DNA of 64,000 nucleotides from NCBI GenBank assembly GCA_014218235.1, contig CM024757.1, forward strand, positions 149,371,371 through 149,435,370, read 5' to 3'. Below, one piece after another: positions 12,060-22,119 of the stretch. Within the stretch, counting starts at the first letter, position 1. The number at the start of each line of letters is the position of its first letter. The DNA comes from Colocasia esculenta. Its lineage: Eukaryota; Streptophyta; Magnoliopsida; Alismatales; Araceae. Position numbers and translations under genes: made by a program. The notes beneath the pieces are model-generated. The model made no database searches, was not told the DNA's origin, and saw nothing but the letters and a program-made list of their open reading frames with translations.

Positions 12060-12454
12060 CCATCTCCTAGGGCTGCAAACGGGTCGGGTTCAGAACCAGA
12101 AACACAGATTCCGATTCCGATAACCGAAATATGGTTTCAATTCCGATTCTGATAAAATCGGAATGGTTAATTCCGATTCCATTCCGATTCCGATAACATT
12201 ACCGGAACCAAAATTTCGATAAGCTAATGTGTTTACCATAATTTTACATTTTGAGTTTATGATAATTTATCAGAATAATCGATACCGATACCGATTCTGA
12301 TTCCAATTATTTTTCAATTCCGATTCCGATAACTTATCGGAATATCCGATATCGATTCTGATAAGCTATCGGTATCATTTTCTGATTCCGAAACGATAAT
12401 TTTTATCGAAATCGGGTCGGAATATCGGGTTCCGTTTACACCGCTACCATCTCC
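12060..12454. mobile_element. hAT-type MITE (12068-12446) with 8-bp target duplication
   Basis: CCATCTCC is duplicated exactly at 12060-12067 and 12447-12454. The 379-bp element starts TAGGGCTGCAAACGG and, read from the other end, TAGCGGTGTAAACGG. The interior is made of degenerate repeats of ATTCCGATTCCGATAA and its complement, so most of it could fold on itself. No ORF. The 8-bp duplication and the TAG-G-TG-AAACGG termini fit a hAT MITE. Confidence 0.85.
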
Positions 12455-12558
12455 AGAGTTGCTTCCAATCTACCATGTCATCCCCACTTTTATCTAGTCC
12501 TGGAATTAATGCTCTAATAGCTATTTTGGTTTTGGACAAGCCAATATGTCCAGGAACC
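12455..12558 (-). other. Open minus-strand stretch cut by a MITE and the assembly gap
   Basis: Read on the minus strand from the gap edge this gives about 35 codons of non-repetitive, protein-like sequence containing SKTKIAIRALIPGLDKSGDD and then DWKQL. After removing the MITE and one copy of its duplication, the frame would run on for about 12 more codons (PCMNKAKFLL) to a stop. I do not recognise the family. It could be a fragment of a host gene or of another transposon. Confidence 0.3.
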
Positions 12559-12658
12559 NNNNNNNNNNNNNNNNNNNNNNNNNNNNNNNNNNNNNNNNNN
12601 NNNNNNNNNNNNNNNNNNNNNNNNNNNNNNNNNNNNNNNNNNNNNNNNNNNNNNNNNN
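12559..12658. other. Assembly gap (100 N)
   Basis: Exactly 100 N residues, the conventional placeholder for a gap of unknown size. It hides the terminal bases of LTR D and the junction with its left flank. Confidence 0.99.
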
Positions 12659-14903
12659 GGGGTGAATAGGTCTTTTGAAATTTATCAATTAATACCTGTT
12701 CACTAAAAACGTTCACAAAGAAATACACTTTGAAGATTGTTACTGTTAGTAAAGAAAAACAACAAACACAAGAGGACAATCACACAACACCAGATGTATC
12801 CTGGTTCGAACCTCCTTTCCACAGGAGTCCTACGTCCAGTCCCTGAGCAACAACTCAGGATTTTACTAACTAGGGTACAGTCCCCCTATGGACACTATAA
12901 CACCCAGCTCAGTTGTTCTTCTCCTCACACCCAGAAGAGGAACAACACCCTGGATACCCCACCAGGTCTTCCTTCACAGCAGAAGGGCACACACACACCC
13001 TGGATACCACCAGGTCTTCCTTCACACACGAAGGGTACAACCATAGAAGCAAGCAGGAGATTAAGCCCCTGGATCAAGCTTTAACAAGCTAAGATATGAA
13101 GCTAGGGACTGAGAGAAATGATATCTATTAACACAAGCTCACTCTCAGAACCAAACAAGCTCTCATAAAAAATCTACAAACAATGTAGAGAGCAATGAGC
13201 TAAACTAATGGAATGAAGCTTGGCTCCTTCTTGAGAACTCACAGAATACTTGATGATTAGAGCGATTTCTATGACTGTCGTTCTCTATGTATGTGTTCTT
13301 CTGAAGCTTCTTTCTTCAATATATAGCTTCAATTTGAAATCTAAACGTTGAAGTATTCATTGCCTCTAGCTTTTGGTGGATGTTAGACTTGTTGGCACTT
13401 GGAAGCTTCCAGTCAACAGTCTTTTATCCATTTGTGCACGCAAAGAGATAGGATCTTCTGAACTGTCCTTCAGCTACTACAGGGTCCAACGTTGTATGAT
13501 GAATGGTTGTTAGAGACCTGCATATATTAAATGCAAAAACAGTAGACAACCAAGCTATCTCTTGTTGTCAGACATCGTTGGTGTGAGTATTCACCAAAGT
13601 GGTAATGCTATTTTGCTGTTCTCAAAATGCATAAAGAGTAAGCACGATAATGGACTATATTGTCTGCATGCATGCAGAGATACGTTCAGTCTTCATTAAA
13701 TGCACAGATGTCAGAAAGATATGTATGAAGACTTTGACTATTCAACGTTGTTAAATATCAAGTCGTTATAACATAAAATCGATGCATCCATGGCTTATGA
13801 AATTATTATGCACTAACCGCCAAATCGTTGTAACTTAGCATCAAATCGTTATATTTCTACAAAAGAATCATTGTGATCAAGACGATATAATCAAATCGTT
13901 ATGTGTTACAAGAAAATCGTTGTGATCAATAAAGAAATCGTTGTAGAAGGCAAATCGTTGTGTTCATTATGAAAATCGTTATGAACACTTAAGAAATCGT
14001 TGTGCAAAGCAAATCGTTATGATTACTAAAGGAGTCGATGTGAAGCAAATCGTTATGATGTCTTAAGGAATCGTTGCGATGACCAAATCGTTATGACGTC
14101 TTAAAGAATCATTGCGATGACCAAATCGTTATGACAACTTAAGAAATCGTTGCAATGAGCAAATCGTTATGATGACTAAAAGAATCGTTGCGATGAGCAA
14201 ATCGTTATGACGTCTTAAGGAATCGTTGCGATGACCAAATCGTTATGACGACTTAAGAAATCGTTGCAATGAGCAAATCGTTATGATGACTAAAGGAATA
14301 GTTACGATGAGTAAATCGTTATGATGACTTAAGAAATCGTTGCAATGAGCAAATCGTTACGATGACTAAAGGAATCGTTGCGATGAGCAAATCGTTATGA
14401 CGACTTAAGAAATTGTTGCAATGAGCAAATCGTTATGATGACTAAAGGGATAGTTACGATGAGTAAATCGTTATGACGACTTAAGAAATCATTGCAATGA
14501 GCAAATCGTTACGATGACTAAAGGAATCGTTGCGATGAGCAAAACGTTATGACGACTTAAGAAATCGTTGTGATGAGCAAATCGTGATGACGACTTAAGA
14601 AATTGTTACGATGAGCAAATCGTTACGATGACTAAAGGAATCGTTGCGATGAGCAAATCGTTATAGATTTAAGGAAATCGTTGTGATTTTCAATAGAAGT
14701 CGATGTGGACTTAGAGAAATATCATACTGAACTTGACATGCTATAGATGTACTAATACTTACCAAATGGGCTTGATTTTCCTTGAGATTTTTCCTGTGCT
14801 CACAAGCTTATAAAATGTATGTTAGAAAACTTGAGAAAGTTTTGTTAATCACCAAAATAAATATATAACTAATTAAAATTACATGGGGACAGACTGATCA
14901 TCA
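12659..14903 (-). mobile_element. Sirevirus-like LTR D, minus strand, 3' end lost in the gap
   Basis: Read on the minus strand it begins TGATGATCAGTCTGTCCCCA at 14903, the same start as LTR C (19906) and close to LTR B (46579). It ends with the conserved U5 block around 12790-12880 (GTCCAGTCCCTGAGCAA on the plus strand) and with GTGAATAGG against the gap at 12659. It has a 38-bp repeat array in U3 and a TATA-like CTATATATT at 13318-13326. No internal region follows on either visible side, so it may be a solo LTR inserted into LTR E. TCACA (14904-14908) would be one copy of its target duplication. Confidence 0.8.
13752..14700 (-). repeat. 38-bp tandem array with AAATCGTT cores (LTR D)
   Basis: About two dozen units alternate AAATCGTTATGA and AAATCGTTGCGATGAGC-type halves, with a period of about 38 bp in the central part (roughly 14040-14660). 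Each unit has two copies of the core AATCGTT, which is AACGATT in LTR orientation. Spacing and core are conserved while the bases between drift. The array lies in U3, ending about 430 bp before the TATA-like box of this LTR. Confidence 0.85.
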
Positions 14904-16540
14904 TCACACAAAGGACACAAGGAATTTATCCTGGTTCGGCCCCTCCCACATGGAAGTCATACGTCCAGTCCCCAAGCAACTCTTGAGATTTCACTAACCA
15001 AGGGTACAGTCCCCCTCAAGGACAATGCAACACCTAGCACCCCAGCTGGTCTTCTTCTCTTTCCCGGGCAAGAAGGCAGCCCACTTCTCTTACAGGTAAA
15101 GAAGCCAACCTCCCGGTACAAACCCAATGCGGTTCTGCTAGGCACAAACCCCTAGCTAAGTTCTACACTGTATACAGTCCTACAACTAGACAAAGATCTT
15201 TCTTAGAGAAGAAAGAACACGGCTGAGACTTGAAATAGATGAAAACCAACTAAAAGAAACTCTTAGCTAAAAGACTCTCTCCCCCAGATTACAAGATGCA
15301 CACAGAGAGAGTGAAGAGAGGAGAAGGAGCTTGAATGCTTGAGAGCTTCAGCTGCTTGAACACTTCTTTTGGCTCAGGCTCTTTCTCTTTTTTCCGTTGA
15401 GTGTATGTGGCGTTGAGGTTCCTCACTGGTTTGTACACTCCTGTAAAGATCTTCAAGAAAAGCTCTTTCTTCTTCTTCAGCCGTGCTTCATCTTTTATAT
15501 GAGTAATTTGAATAAATCCGTTGGAGTTCTAGCCGTTGCTCATCTTCTCTTTCTTATGATATTTTGTGGTCTACGAGGTCTACAAGTATAGAAGAAAGTG
15601 TTTAGTTAAAAGAGTCTTTCTGTCAAAAAGTCTCATATCTCTATGTTTCTTGTTGCCACCCAAAAGTAGTAAGTAATCCCCTTTTTGTTGGCAGGAAAGA
15701 AGAGATCTTGAAAGATAAGAAAAAAAGATGTCCTATCAGAAAGATAGAGGATTACGCAAATCAAGAATATTTGACTTTTTCACTAGATGCCAAAAAATAT
15801 TTTGGAATATAAAGGAGGTCTATGTTTAAGTGAAATCCATATTTTACACGCGAATCTATGTTTCACTTATGAAATCCATGTGAGAAGCAAATCCATGTGA
15901 GAGCAAATCCTTATGAGAGCGAATCGATATGAGAATCACTTATTGAATCCTTATGAGAGCGAATCCTTATGAGAGCAAATCGTTATAAGAGCGAATCTAT
16001 ATGAGAGTCACTTATCGAATCCTTATGAGAGCGAATCATTATGAGAGCGAATCGATATGAGAGTCACTTATCGAATCCTTATGAGAGCGAATCGATGTGA
16101 GAGCGAATCCTTAAGAGAGCGAATCATTATGAGAGCAAATCGATATGAGAGTCACTTATCGAATCGTTATGAGAGCGAATCGTTATGGGAGCGAATCGAT
16201 ATGAGAGTCACTTATCGAATCCTTATGAGAGCGAATCGATGTGAGAGCGAATCCTTATGAGAGCGAATCGTTATGACACTTTGTAAACTGAAATCGATGT
16301 ATATTAAATGGACATCGATTTATCTTTTTAGTGCAAATCACACGGCAATAATGTCATAAATGTATATTTATTGGAAAAACATGATATTTAATTTATTATT
16401 AGAGAAACATGGTATTAAATATATTTAATATTTAATTAATGATATAAATTTATATTTATTAAGAAAAACATGATATTAAATAATTTTAATAATAATTAAT
16501 TAATCATAAATTTTGTTATCACCAAAATATAAGGGTAAAA
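14904..16540 (-). mobile_element. Sirevirus-like LTR E, minus strand, partial
   Basis: The stretch continues, in the same orientation as LTR D, with a typical U5 block (TATCCTGGTTCGG at 14928, then GTCCAGTCCCCAAGCAA at 14965) but of a different subfamily. It has its own repeat array (15835-16285), a TATA-like CATATAAAAG on the minus strand near 15493-15502, and an AT-rich part to about 16530 that includes the TTTTGGTGATAACAAAA sequence near the LTR start. LTR D interrupts its 3' end. On the right it meets the oppositely oriented ORF of element C without a clear terminus. Confidence 0.65.
15835..16285 (-). repeat. GCGAATCGTTATGAGA array (LTR E)
   Basis: Units of the form GAGAGCGAATCSNTATGA are repeated about 20 times, with a longer period of roughly 45 bp marked by GAGAGTCACTTATCGAATC. 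The core is again CG-centred (GCGAATCG or ATCGTTATGA), related to but distinct from the arrays in LTRs B, C and D. It lies about 330 bp upstream of the TATA-like box of LTR E. Confidence 0.8.
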
Positions 16541-16549
16541 TGTAGGAGT

Positions 16550-19500
16550 GGTTCAACAGATTTAATGTTCTCGGCCATCCAGAATCAGGAAATCAATTTG
16601 GCCGAAATCATCATAGAAAGGATGAAATTTGCAAGTGCATAAGTATGGGATAAGAAAAGTAAGCTGAATGTGTCTCTACCCTATGCCCATCTCTTAACTA
16701 AGGTATTTCAGCATTATGGCATCAGTGTGGTAGGAGATGTTTCTAAAAAGATGGGGCAGGCTATCTGCAGCAGAAACTTAAGGAAAAGTGGATTTTCAGT
16801 TATAAATGGTGTATGGTCAAAGACCTCTGTGGCTGAGGGTAAGGCCATTATTGGCGAAGCCCAAGAAGTCCTAGAAGAGGTAGGAGAAGTAGCTGTAGCA
16901 GCAGTACTCCAAATGGTTCAAGAGGAATCACCAGTAGCAGCACCAATAGCAGTACCAGCAGAGGAAGCTAGAGCAGCAGTTCCAAGTATTCCAGATCAGC
17001 AGGAACAGATTCCATCAATATAGGAGGAACTAGAAGCAGCAGCAGCAGATGTTCAGGTCAATGCAATAGCTAGTAGAATTGAGGATCTCTTGCCTGAGCA
17101 GATTGAGCCCCTTGGGCAATATTCAGAGATTGTTCCTCCCTCTTCTCGAGTAGCCTCAGTACTTAGGGATGTACTGGACTCCATCCAAAGCAATCTGGGA
17201 GAGCCAGTAATTAGTGATGATCAAGCAACAGTAGCTGTGGCATCAGGCCACACTGATGAGATCATCATGGAGGAAGCTCCCAGTTAGGGGGAGCAAGAGG
17301 ATGCTCATGAAAATGTTCAAGTAGATGATGCTCCCATTCAGGGGGAGCAAGGAGTTGAGAAGGAAGCAGCTCCTCAGGGGGAGCACACTGAGAGTGTCCC
17401 CATGAATATTGAAAAGAATGTTGAATCTATGGAGCCTAGTGAAAGGGCAAGTAGCAAAAGGAAAATGGTAGCTCATAGGAAGCCCAAGGAGAAGCAGCTG
17501 AAGATTCAGTTGAAGCCCATTCTTAAAAGGGTAAATGAGCAAGGCAAGACTCTCACATCTCTGCAGTCTGATATTCAGTCTATCATTATCAGCCAGACCT
17601 CAGCAGCAAGCGAGATTGGAGCCTTGTCCACTGAGGTACACAACTTGAGAGATGATTTTAGAATGTTCAAACAATTATGCAGATGGATGAAAGGTGAGTT
17701 TGACAGTGTTAAGAACCATATCTCTTCGAGGGAGCAATCCACCTCTGCCCCTCCAGCTCACTCACCTGCTGAACCAGTTAGCAGTGCAGAGCCATCAGGG
17801 CCAAGGCCAGCAGAAGAAAATGTAGGGCCATCAGGGCCAATTGTGGTAGAACCAGTAGGGCCATCTGAGCCATCTGAAGATGTAGCAAGGCCATCAGGGT
17901 CATCTAAGGGTGTGGCAGGGCCACCAGGGCCAATGATCTCCGAGGATGTGTCTCCAAGAGTAGAAGAGCCTGCAGCTGCTCCCGATGCCCATGAGTCTTC
18001 ATCTCTTGCAACACCAACTCCTCCTTCACCACCCTCTTCATCCACAGCTCCTCCAGCACCCATTACCTTCAAAAAACCTATGCCTCGCACCATCTCTTCC
18101 CCAACTCCTTTTCCATCTCAATTCACCTCATCTCCCACTATCTCTCAAATCATTTCTCCACCTTCACCTGTCTGTGAAGATCCTCCAGTTTCCTCATCAG
18201 CTGGAGCATCATCCTCTTCTGGTCCCTCATCAGCCAGATCAACCACCAATTTTTCTCCAAGTTCTTTTCTTCATCCTCCTACTCCACCGTCCTCTATCAC
18301 ATTCATTCCTGAAAATCCCCAACTTGCCAGTGCCTTTCTAAACAACTGTGAGAATGAGTTGGAGCGCACCACACTTATCTCAATCCTGGCAGTTGCTACT
18401 CATGTTCATAGGACTGATTCCTCTAGTCATGTTCAGAAAAAGAGGAAATTCTCATCCAGCCTTGCTCTTACTTCCGAACCTAAGTTTCCTCCTCTTTGGT
18501 ACTCCTTCACTGTTGAAAATTGAAGGAGACCAATTTATTGTGAATATCTCCAAAAGTGCATTCTTTCCACCACTTTTGGCATTCCCTTTCTCAACCTTAC
18601 TGATCACCTGAACATTGTCCTTCCTTAATGCCATATTCCCAAAACTGACCAATCAAAAATCTTCCCACTGGCTGAATGCAAGACTAAGGACCAGTGGGCT
18701 AAAGGGCACAAGGCTCTCTACAACAAATATCTTCTTGCCAAGTCAGATAGCACTCCTCCCCGGGATCACCCACTCACCCTCTCTGAGTGGTTTGTGTTTC
18801 ATCATCAAGCTCTATGGGCCCCCTTCATTCTCAAAGAAATAAGGATCGCCAGGTACTTTCAGCTGTACAATGATTTTCGATATCTCAACAAGCTTCCTGA
18901 AGTACAGTTTGGCCAATTCCATGGAGCTATTACCACTCTTCGAGCTGACAATCCGGTCAATTGCTCCTTCACAGTGGACTCTCAACCCTGAAATTGCCTG
19001 AAAAAGTTTTTCTTCCCAAGCTACATTCTTTGGTGTTGGACTCCTCTGCTGGCTCTCATGCCTTTGAGAGATTTGCTCGAGTAATGGGAAGAATTTCCGC
19101 TCAGCAGGGTCGCCTCCCCTTCTTTCAAAGGTTTATTTTCTGAGAATTTCATCTGGGCCACATCTCTTCTGAAGTGCTTGCTCCACTCATTTCTGAATGT
19201 GAAAGGCTTTCTCCCACAGATTGGGAAAAGCATTATAATCAATCTGCTCTTCAGTTGAAGTCGCTAAATTCTTCCCTGGTCAAGTCAGGCAAGTCCCCTC
19301 TCTCTGCTGAAGCCTTCCTGGATTTGAATTCCATCAATCCAGTTCAGGAACTATTTGTGCAATGGGTCAAAAGGTACAAGCTGTTTTTGGCCTTGAAGAA
19401 GGATCTTCTGCACCATCAGATTCACTACCCTATCAACATCAACCAATTTCTTCGGTTTGCCAGCTTTGGATCCTTTCTCTTCTTCAAACAATCTCTTGGC

Positions 19501-19692
19501 AGAGAAGAATATGCTGATTTTCTAGAAGATCAACGCCAACTTCACATCAAGAGGATGCTTCCAGACATGGGGCCCTCTTACTCTAATGCTTCTGGGGTTT
19601 TCCAGATCTATTTTGAGGAGCAGAAAGCAAGGCCTTGCGCATTATTCAGCAGCATGCCTCCCTTCATTCTCCTGCCTTCTACCTTTCTGTAA
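16550..19692 (+). pseudogene. Third ORF of Sirevirus C, 5' truncated and broken
   Basis: This aligns with the third ORF of element B (42845-46434) along its length, from the block matching B near 43390 to the C-terminus. Shared parts are the globular N-terminal segment (LPYAHLLTKVFQHYGI), the acidic alanine/glutamine-rich middle, a basic patch, a Pro/Ser-rich stretch at about 17740-18300, and the C-terminal globular region (HPLTLSEWFVFHHQALW, then FILKEIRIARYFQLYNDF). In-frame stops lie at about 16640, 17021 and 17285, and frame changes at about 18520, 18980 and 19140. The function of this protein is unknown; Sirevirus third ORFs have been called env-like. I see no convincing membrane segment or signal peptide in it. 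Confidence 0.8.
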
Positions 19693-19781
19693 CCTCTCAA
19701 GATTCATAGCAAAGCTCTTTGCTCTTCTCTCTATTGTATCTCTCTTCTTTGTCTCACTCTTATATCTTTTTGCTTAATGAC

Positions 19782-19905
19782 AAAAAGGGGGAGAAATATA
19801 GCACTTCTGAAATATATTTTTTTATATTTCTGCAATTTTGTTTAGATTGATTTCAGATCATCTATGCTTATTGTTAAGTTTTGTCATCACCAAAAAGGGG
19901 GAGAT
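19782..19905 (+). other. Duplicated polypurine tracts of element C
   Basis: Two near-identical purine tracts, CAAAAAGGGGGAGAAA (19781-19796) and CAAAAAGGGGGAGAT (19891-19905), lie between the third ORF and the LTR. The second directly abuts the LTR and is the functional plus-strand primer. Extra copies of the polypurine tract are a known Sirevirus hallmark. Confidence 0.85.
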
Positions 19906-22119
19906 TGATGATCAGCTTATCCCCATGTAATTTAAAGTAATTACATATTTATTTTGATGATTAACAAAACTATAATAAAGTTTATTCTAACATATTTTCT
20001 ATGAGATTTGAGCACAGGAAATGAAACAAGGAATAACAAGCAAAATGGGTAAGTAGTATTTACTCTATAGCAATGTAAGTTCAAAGCATGAAATTTTCTA
20101 AGTACACATCGACTCTCTAGTTGTCATAATGATTCACTAAGAGATCGCAACGATTTGCCTCTCCTAACGATTCTCGAAGAGATCACATCGACTTGATTCA
20201 CAATGATTTGGTTATCGCAACGATTTCTTAAGTGAGAACAACGATTTTCTCTCACAACGATTTGGTTATCGCAACGATTTCACTTATGTCATAACGATTT
20301 CAATAAAGCTATAACGATTTCTCTATTTTTATAATGACCTCACAACGATTCGTTAAGTGATCGAAAAGATTGCCCTCACAATGATTCGTTAAGTGATCGC
20401 AACGATGTTCCCTCACAAAGATTCGTCAAGTGATCGCAACGATTTGCCCTCACAACGATTCGTTAAGTGATCGCAACGATTTTCCGTCACAACGATTCAG
20501 TAAATGATTGCAACAATTTGCCCTCACAACGATTCAATAAGTGATTGCAACGATTTACTTTCATAACAATTTGTTAAGTATTCATAACGATTTGCTTCCA
20601 TAACGATTCGATAAGTGATCACATCGATTTCTTAGGAAAGAACAACGATTTGCTCTCACATCGATTTGATAAGTGAGAACAACAATTTCAGTGTCACAAC
20701 GACTCATCAAGTTTCAAAATGATTTGATCCCTGTAACGATTCGATAAGTTACATGATGACTCTGTTACTGTAACAATTCATCAAGTTTCATAACGACTTG
20801 GTCGCTGTAATGATTCGATACAGCAAACAACGATTCATTCACATTGTCTTTAACGATTTGATTATAACAACTTACTCATAACGGTTTGCTTATAAGTGCA
20901 CATCGATTTACATGGATATCAACTCATTTGCATAACGATTTCATAAGTCATGCATGTAACGATTTCATGGAATATAACGATTTGATATCTGAACTCATTT
21001 CTGAGTTCGTTGAAAAGTCAAAGTCTTCACGTAGATATTTCTGACATCCTTGCATTTATTATGACTGAACGTATCACTACAGTGCATGCAAACGATATCT
21101 TCTATTTCCGTACTTATTCTGTAAACATATTTTTAGAAGAACAGAATGGAACTTCTATTTCTATATAAAATCAATCTAACGTTGACTGACAACAAGAGAC
21201 AGCCTAGCTGTCTATTGTTTAGCATTTACTGCATGCAGGTCTCTGACAGCACTTCTCATACAACGTTGGACACAATAGAAGCCAAAGGATATCTCTGAAG
21301 ATCATCTCTTTTTACGTGCATGGAAGGCTAAAGACGTTGAACGGGAAGCTCTACAGGACCATGCAGTCTAACATAAACAAAAGCTTAGAGACAACGGGCA
21401 CTTCAACATTCAAGTTTCAAATAGAAGATATGTAAAGAAGACTGAAGCTCCAGAAGAACACAACTTTTAGATTGAGAATACCAACGACAATCTTTCACAA
21501 ATCTTTTCTGCGAGCATCTCGAAGAGCCAAGCCTCACTCCTCTGATTGTTTAGCTCTTAGCTGTCTACATTCATTGTGTTAGTCTTGAGAGCTTCTGTAA
21601 ACTGAGAGTGTCCCTCACTGTAGAACTTTCCCTCTCAGTCATAGCTTCAGATCTAGCATTGTATAAGCTTGATCTAGGGGCTTGATCTCATTTCACATTC
21701 TTGTGTTTTCTTGTGTTCCCTTCGTGTTGAAGGAAGACCTGGGGGTTCCAGGGTGTGTGTTCCCTTTGAGTAGAAGGAAGACCTGGTGGTATCCAGGGTG
21801 GTGTATTTCCACATCAGGTTATGAAGAGAAGACCAGCTGCGGCTGGGTGTGTAAGGGTCCATAAGGGGGACTGTACCCTTGGGAAGTGAAAGCCTGAGTT
21901 GTTGCTCAGGGATTGGACGTAGGACTCCTAAGGAGAGGGGATCCGAACCAAGATAAATCCATGTGTAGTGTGATTGCCTTTGTGTGTTAGTTGTTTATCT
22001 TTACTAACACTAACATCTATCGAAGTGTTTTTGTTAATCTCTTTGTGAACAGATTTTAGGTTCTCAATATTTTTAAGAATCTCATTCTCCCCCTCTCTGG
22101 GCTTGCTAGCTGGGCAACA
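19906..22119 (+). mobile_element. Right LTR of Sirevirus C (2214 bp)
   Basis: It begins TGATGATCAGCTTATCCCCA after the polypurine tract and ends GCTAGCTGGGCAACA at 22119, the same terminal sequence as LTR B. A TATA box TATATAAAA lies at 21162-21170, and the transcript-side U5 block (ATTGGACGTAGGACTCC) at about 21911. Directly after it the reading frame of the gypsy integrase F begins, so C inserted into F. The left half of C is missing, replaced by LTR E in opposite orientation. Confidence 0.85.
20100..20990 (+). repeat. AACGATTT array of LTR C
   Basis: Some forty copies of AACGATT or close variants occur here, best ordered at 20330-20560 with a period of about 38 bp (TCGCAACGATTTGCC, CTCACAACGATTCG, TTAAGTGA). 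This is the reverse complement of the unit in LTR D, so both LTRs share the array in the same orientation relative to transcription. It ends about 170 bp before the TATA box. Confidence 0.85.

Noticed and set aside
13752..14700. CRISPR-like look: short direct repeats with near-regular spacing
   Set aside because: The sequences between repeats are themselves repeated, the units are degenerate, and the array lies in a plant LTR. There are no cas genes.
16057..16260. 67-codon frame with repeated ESLRERI-type peptides
   Set aside because: It is the translation of the GAGAGCGAATC array in LTR E, not a protein.
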